A program made the position numbers and the translations under genes. This document shows, in pieces, positions 59,914-64,000 of a DNA stretch of 64,000 bases (its first letter is position 1; the number at the start of each line of letters is the position of its first letter). The notes below the pieces were generated by a model. It saw nothing but the letters and a program-made list of their open reading frames with translations, made no database searches and was not told the origin of the DNA. Source of the stretch: Streptomyces sp. NBC_01235 (GTDB lineage: Bacteria; Actinomycetota; Actinomycetes; Streptomycetales; Streptomycetaceae); assembly GCF_035989285.1 (NCBI RefSeq), contig NZ_CP108513.1, positions 8,742,001-8,806,000 on the forward strand, in the 5' to 3' direction.

Positions 59914-61467
59914 CTACCGCGCCTCCTGGTCGCTGTCCGGGACCCGTGCCGCCCACATCGGCGGCCGCTCCCTCCCCCGCCGTCCCTCCCCCACTGCCTG
60001 AACGGCGTGGGAGGTACCCCCACCGTTCTGCCGGGACGGCCGTTCGTTGTGGCCGTGCAGCGCGGTGTGCAGCCCGTTCCACAGCGTGCCGTCGGTCCGG
60101 TCACGCGGGTCGGGGTCGATCAGCACCACACCGATCACCGCGATGCGCTGGTCCGCGAGCTGCCGTGCCACGGTGTGCAGCCATGCGGCGCTGCCGTGCC
60201 CGGCACGCACGACGAGCACGGTCCGGGTGCCGAGGTATTGCAGGTCGGTCCACGCCGCACCGGGCGCCACCGAGCCGACGCCGAGCCGGCGCTCCTCGGG
60301 CGACACGGCTGCGGCACGCTCGCCGGTGACCACGGCCGGATCCCCCGGCTTCGGGCGGCGGCCGGCGAGCTGTCGGCCGGGCAGACCGTCGACGACGACC
60401 ACCGGTCCCTCCGCCGCCAGTGCCCTGGCGAGGTCCAGGGCGATCACGCTCGTGTTGCGCGCGCAGCCCAGTTCCAGCAGCGATACGGGTTCCGCGGAGC
60501 CGCGCACGGTGCGGGCCAGGGACGTGGTGAGCCGTTCGCGTGCAGCCCGGACCCGGCGGCGCTGCCATCGTCGGCCCGACCGGTGGGGCAGCTCGACGAT
60601 GACCGAGGCGCCGAGGTTCGCGGCGATCTCCCGGCGCAGCACGGGACGGTCCGCCACCACCGCGCCGACCGCGGCCACCGCGAGCCCGAGGAAGAGCCCG
60701 AGGAAGAGCCCGATCGCGGCGCCGGTGGCAGCGGCCTTGGGCAGGGAGTGCCGGACCACGTACGGGGCGTCCACGATCTGCGTGCCGGCGACGAGCCGGG
60801 GCGTGCCGATGCTCGCCTCCGCGGCCCGTTGGCTGAAATCGGTGATCTGCGAGGTGAGTTCGGCCCGGCGGGCGTAGAGAGATTCCAGGTCCGCCGACGA
60901 CCCCGGCCCGCTCGCCTCGGTTCCGTCTCCGATCGCCTTGTTGACCTGGGCCAGTTGGTCCTTCAGCTGGTCACGCTGGTCGAGCAGGGCCTTGGCCTCG
61001 GCTTTCGAGGCCTCCTGTATCCGCTTCACATGGTCTGCGACGAACGCGTCGGCCAACGCCTTGGCGCGGGCCACCGCTTCCGCGTCGCTGTCCCCGGTCA
61101 CGGTGATCTGCAGCACGTTGTTGGTCAGACCGGTACCGCTGTAGTCCTGCATGAAGTCGCCGGCCTTTTCCCGGGACTCGAGGGACTTCAGGGCCTTGTC
61201 GGCGATCCGTGTGGTCTGCAGCAGTGCGACGTCGGTGCGGATCAGCGTTCCGGGGTCGTTCGGCTGGTCCTCCTCATGCGCGACCAGAACCTTGGTCACC
61301 GCGGTCGGCGGCTGCGGCAGCAGGAACGCCACCGCCGCGCCGACGAGCAGCCCCAGCAGCGCGAGGGACGACCAGAGGCGGCGCCGTCTGCGCACCGCCG
61401 CCACCAGAGCCTGAAGATCCAGCAGCGGAGCTGCGGCCGACGACTCCGCAGTCGTACTCGTTGTCAC
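59914..61467 (-). CDS. Wzz-like chain-length protein with degraded kinase domain (1)
   Basis: This 517-residue protein has an N-terminal transmembrane helix (about 31-50), a periplasmic coiled-coil region (about 130-200, KRIQEASKAEAKALLDQRDQL) and a second helix near 245-268. A cytoplasmic part looks like a BY-kinase fold: LELGCARNTSVIALDLARAL and VVVVDGLPGRQ take the positions of Walker A and A', but GxGKS/T and the DxD residues are missing, so ATP hydrolysis is doubtful. The C-terminus includes sequence from a dispersed palindromic repeat (59986-60021). GTG 61467 overlaps the previous gene stop. Confidence 0.82.
   Translation of the reverse strand: MTTSTTAESSAAAPLLDLQALVAAVRRRRRLWSSLALLGLLVGAAVAFLLPQPPTAVTKVLVAHEEDQPNDPGTLIRTDVALLQTTRIADKALKSLESREKAGDFMQDYSGTGLTNNVLQITVTGDSDAEAVARAKALADAFVADHVKRIQEASKAEAKALLDQRDQLKDQLAQVNKAIGDGTEASGPGSSADLESLYARRAELTSQITDFSQRAAEASIGTPRLVAGTQIVDAPYVVRHSLPKAAATGAAIGLFLGLFLGLAVAAVGAVVADRPVLRREIAANLGASVIVELPHRSGRRWQRRRVRAARERLTTSLARTVRGSAEPVSLLELGCARNTSVIALDLARALAAEGPVVVVDGLPGRQLAGRRPKPGDPAVVTGERAAAVSPEERRLGVGSVAPGAAWTDLQYLGTRTVLVVRAGHGSAAWLHTVARQLADQRIAVIGVVLIDPDPRDRTDGTLWNGLHTALHGHNERPSRQNGGGTSHAVQAVGEGRRGRERPPMWAARVPDSDQEAR
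59986..60021 (-). repeat. Dispersed 36-bp palindromic element, copy 2
   Basis: On the minus strand this reads GGGGGTACCTCCCACGC, a short GTTCAG core and GTGGGGGAG. It aligns with the copy in narJ (9282-9314). The arms here pair as CCCAC/GTGGG, while in copy 1 they pair as CCCAG/CTGGG, so the hairpin is kept through compensatory change. It lies in the coding region for the protein's hydrophilic C-terminus. Confidence 0.6.
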
Positions 61468-62840
61468 CCTGTGGCTCCTGTCGCTTCGTCCAGTTCGCCG
61501 TCGAAGCTCGCGAGCGCCGGTACGGCGGCATGCCGCGGGTGGTCGGCCGACCGCGTCGCACGGACCGGACCGGCGAGGACGATGCCGAGGACCGCGTGCT
61601 TGGCGTCCGCACACGCCTCGGCGATGCCGGCGAGCTCCGCCGCAGTCCAGCTGCCGGCGCTGACTACGACCAGGGCACCGGACTCGTGGCCGCGGTCCGG
61701 CACCATCGGCCGGGACACCGAGACCGCCACCGCTCGCAGCACCGGATCGCTCCCGGCCTCGACGACGAGCTGCCCGGCGGCCCGGCGGGCGATCTCGTCT
61801 CCCTCGGGGAAGACGACCAGCAGCCGCTGCGGGGCCGGCAGCTGGTCCCGGAGGCGGGAGAACACCCGCCGGTAGCGGATCTTCCTGCTGGCCTCGTCGC
61901 CGGACGTCTGCGGGGCCGGGATGTCCCACCGGACGTCGAGGCCCAGCAGTCGGCGCATCCAAGCCCGCAGGCCACGGCCTTCCGGCCGGTGCGTGGGCCG
62001 TTCAACGGGTACGTCGACGGTACCCAGCAGCGCCGAGCCCAGCGCCGCGGCGATCTCCGGTTCGCCGCGCAGCCGGCGGCTCATCCGCGCGGCGGTGAGA
62101 TGGCCGATGACCGCGGACAGGAGGAACAGCAGCGCTCCGCCGGCGATGAGCTGCGTCCTCGTCGGCGGTGCCTCACCGGTCGGCCGGGCCGCCGACCCCA
62201 TGACGACCATGTTCTTCGCCTCGTCGTCGACCGGGTCGGCCTGCTTGATGGTGCTGATGGCCTCCCGCAGCGCGGTGCGCAGCTTCTCCAGCTCGGTGCG
62301 GGTCTGCACGCTCTCCACGGTCTGCCCCGGATCGGTCGCGTCGGCCAGCTTGCTGATGCGGCGGCTGGTGTCCTCCACCGACTGCTGAAGCGCGGCGAGA
62401 TCCTCCGCCGCCTCCGGGTCGGCACTGTCGCTCGCGATCCGCGTGGCGTAGGAGACGAACTCCTTGGCCACCTGGTCGGAGAGCCGCTGTGCACGCTCCG
62501 GGGAGTCGGCCGTGCCGGAGATCTTGATGATGTTCCCGTCGGTGGCCTTGGCGCTGACCTGATCCCGCAGGTCGCTGCCGCTCACCCCGGTCCAGCCGAG
62601 CGTGGCGGCCGCGCGGTCGACCACCACCGAACTGGTCGCCACCTCCGTCTGAGTCAGCAGCTCGCGCTCCTCCCACGTCCCCGGCAGCAGCACCGATGCC
62701 GAGGTCGTGTAGCGCGGCGGAAACAGCAAGGAGGCGCCGTATCCGACGAGCGCACCCACCAGGGCGAACATGGTGAGCAGCCGCCAGCGCCGACGGATAA
62801 TCCGCCCGATGGTGACCAGGCGTATCGTGTCATCGCTCAA
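61464..62840 (-). CDS. Wzz-like chain-length protein with degraded kinase domain (2)
   Basis: This 458-residue protein has an N-terminal Wzz domain with helix 1 near residues 22-40 (RRRWRLLTMFALVGALVGYG), a periplasmic part to about 215 and helix 2 near 230-248. The cytoplasmic part (about 330-458) keeps the order of a BY-kinase, with RLLVVFPEGDEIARRAAGQL in place of Walker A and ALVVVSAGSWT in place of Walker B, but no P-loop Lys or catalytic Asp pattern. It is adjacent to a second protein of the same design, suggesting a pair that controls chain length without kinase activity. It overlaps the upstream glycosyltransferase gene by 11 bases. Confidence 0.82.
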   Translation of the reverse strand: MSDDTIRLVTIGRIIRRRWRLLTMFALVGALVGYGASLLFPPRYTTSASVLLPGTWEERELLTQTEVATSSVVVDRAAATLGWTGVSGSDLRDQVSAKATDGNIIKISGTADSPERAQRLSDQVAKEFVSYATRIASDSADPEAAEDLAALQQSVEDTSRRISKLADATDPGQTVESVQTRTELEKLRTALREAISTIKQADPVDDEAKNMVVMGSAARPTGEAPPTRTQLIAGGALLFLLSAVIGHLTAARMSRRLRGEPEIAAALGSALLGTVDVPVERPTHRPEGRGLRAWMRRLLGLDVRWDIPAPQTSGDEASRKIRYRRVFSRLRDQLPAPQRLLVVFPEGDEIARRAAGQLVVEAGSDPVLRAVAVSVSRPMVPDRGHESGALVVVSAGSWTAAELAGIAEACADAKHAVLGIVLAGPVRATRSADHPRHAAVPALASFDGELDEATGATG

Positions 62841-64000
62841 CGGCGCGGCCTTCCCCTGCGGGGTCCGGGTCGCGCGCGGTCACCGGAGCCCGGTCACGGC
62901 GGGCAGCGGCGTAGGCGGCGAGCAGCGACGCTTGCGAGTTCCGCCAGGAGAGCGACCCGCTGATCCGCTCCTGGCCGATCTTGCCCATCCGGGCCCGCTT
63001 CTCCGGGTCGTCCAGCAGCAGCGCGATGAGCTCGGCGAACCCGGCCTCGTCGTTGGCGGGCGCGTAGACGGCGGCGTCACCGGCGGAGACGCGCGCCTCC
63101 CGGAGGTCGAACGAGACGATCGGCCGGCCCATCACCATGTACTCCAGGACCTTGTTCATGGTCGACACGTCGTTGAGCGGATTGCGCGGGTCGGGGGAGA
63201 GGCAGACGTCCGCGGTGGACAGGTAGCGCACCAGGTCGGCGTCCGGAATGCGCCCGGTGAACTGCACCTGCTCCGAGAGCCCGAGCCGCCGGGACAGCTC
63301 CACCATCGCGTCGAAGGTGTCACCGGCCCCGACGAACACCGCATGCCAGTCGGTCCGCCCGAGCTCGTCGCGCAGCTTCGCGAGGGCCCGCAAGGCGTAG
63401 TCGACGCCGTCCTGCGGGCCCATGACGCCGAGGTAGCACAGCAGATGAGGCTTGCCGCGCTTCAGCTCCGGCTCGGGCGGTACGGGGTGGAACCGGTCGA
63501 TGTCGGGCGCGCTGCGCACCACGAAGACGTCCTCCGGCCGCCGACCGCCACGGCGCACCGCGACGTCCCGGTAGCTCTCGTTCGTGGCGAGCACGACGTC
63601 CGCGGCCCGGTAGGTCCGCCGTTCCAGCGCGCACACGGCGCGGTAGAGCAGGTCTTCGCCGCGGCCGAACCGGGAGAGGTACAGCTCGGGTACCAGGTCG
63701 TGCTGGTCGAAGACGAACCGCGCTCCACGCCGCTTCAGCCACAGTGCCGGCAGGAACAGCAGGTCGGGCGGGTTGCAGGCGTGGACCACGTCGACCGGGC
63801 CGACCTTGCGGGCCAGCCGGACCGTATGCCACAACGCCGATCCGTACTCCCGCAGGTAGCCGGCCGGCCCTCCGGTGGCCGCGCGCAACGGGTAGCGGTG
63901 GATCCGCACCCCGTCGATCTCCGCCTCCGGCTCCGTGTCCCGCTTACTCCCTTGGGGACAGATGACGTGCACCTTCCAGCCCGCGTCGCGCAGCGTCGTG
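62830..64000 (-). CDS. Family 4 glycosyltransferase, 5' end beyond window
   Basis: This GT-B glycosyltransferase is visible for about 390 codons. The frame stays open to the right edge and reads TLRDAGWKVHVICPQG, which is the normal first strand region, so the GTG at 63972 is internal and a short N-terminus is missing. Motifs include VVHACNPPDLLFLPALWL, FDQHDLVPELYLSRFG and the donor-site region NDVSTMNKVLEYMVMGRPIV, which in place of EAFG has a variant seen in WbuB/WcaI-like enzymes. It is probably an early sugar transferase of the repeat unit. Confidence 0.9.
   Translation of the reverse strand, partial: TTLRDAGWKVHVICPQGSKRDTEPEAEIDGVRIHRYPLRAATGGPAGYLREYGSALWHTVRLARKVGPVDVVHACNPPDLLFLPALWLKRRGARFVFDQHDLVPELYLSRFGRGEDLLYRAVCALERRTYRAADVVLATNESYRDVAVRRGGRRPEDVFVVRSAPDIDRFHPVPPEPELKRGKPHLLCYLGVMGPQDGVDYALRALAKLRDELGRTDWHAVFVGAGDTFDAMVELSRRLGLSEQVQFTGRIPDADLVRYLSTADVCLSPDPRNPLNDVSTMNKVLEYMVMGRPIVSFDLREARVSAGDAAVYAPANDEAGFAELIALLLDDPEKRARMGKIGQERISGSLSWRNSQASLLAAYAAARRDRAPVTARDPDPAGEGRAVER

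Overview
The window looks like chromosome of a Streptomyces-type actinomycete. The evidence is very high G+C with strong third-position G/C bias, GTG starts, operons joined by ATGA or GTGA overlaps, a DmdR/IdeR-type iron box, and several families typical of actinobacteria (Rv1733c family, Acg nitroreductases, a DosS-like kinase). No rRNA, tRNA, CRISPR array, transposase or integrase was seen.

Positions 1-37045 form an accessory block for hypoxia, nitrate and NO. It starts with the end of a GAPDH gene. Next come an Acg-type nitroreductase, an Rv1733c-like membrane protein, and feoAB with a NifU-like Fe-S protein under iron boxes. A first nitrate reductase operon on the minus strand (narGHJI-VKOR-DUF6457, 14572-6773) is divergent from a hemerythrin-DUF2249 gene. 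A radical SAM gene follows, then a fused membrane/cupredoxin/copper nitrite reductase gene, a CopD-like membrane gene, two tandem Acg paralogues, an FMN split-barrel gene, narK, a second hemerythrin, and a second nitrate reductase operon (narGHJI, 26295-33149). The block ends with a DASS-type anion transporter and a DosS/DevS-like GAF-GAF histidine kinase that keeps the heme His and the Tyr 22 residues later. A 5-4-5 dyad close to GGG(A/C)C-N4-GG(T/C)CC recurs, often in pairs, in the promoters of this block. It resembles the DevR/DosR box of mycobacteria and the OsdR box of Streptomyces. Together the genes could reduce nitrate to nitrite and nitrite to NO. There is no NO reductase in the window, and a heme sensor kinase could read O2 or NO.

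Positions 37046-39350 are a junction. It holds a remnant of a TetR C-terminus, an intact TetR gene with a probable self-operator and a leaderless promoter, and a PAP2 phosphatase gene preceded by a 22-codon leader ORF.

Positions 39348-64000 are one long minus-strand operon for a surface polysaccharide, read from 64000 downward. It contains glycosyltransferases, two Wzz-like chain-length proteins with degraded kinase domains, a glutamine amidotransferase, an ADH-Gfo/Idh fusion oxidoreductase, a heparinase II/III-like enzyme, a beta-helix lipoprotein, a Wzy-like polymerase and a Wzx-like flippase. Nucleotide-sugar genes (CDP-glucose pyrophosphorylase, C-methyltransferase, PIG-L deacetylase, epimerase, 3,5-epimerase, class III aminotransferase) and a pyruvyl transferase complete it. 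The operon continues past the right edge.

Functions are assigned by reading motifs and family resemblance in the translations. No database search was run.
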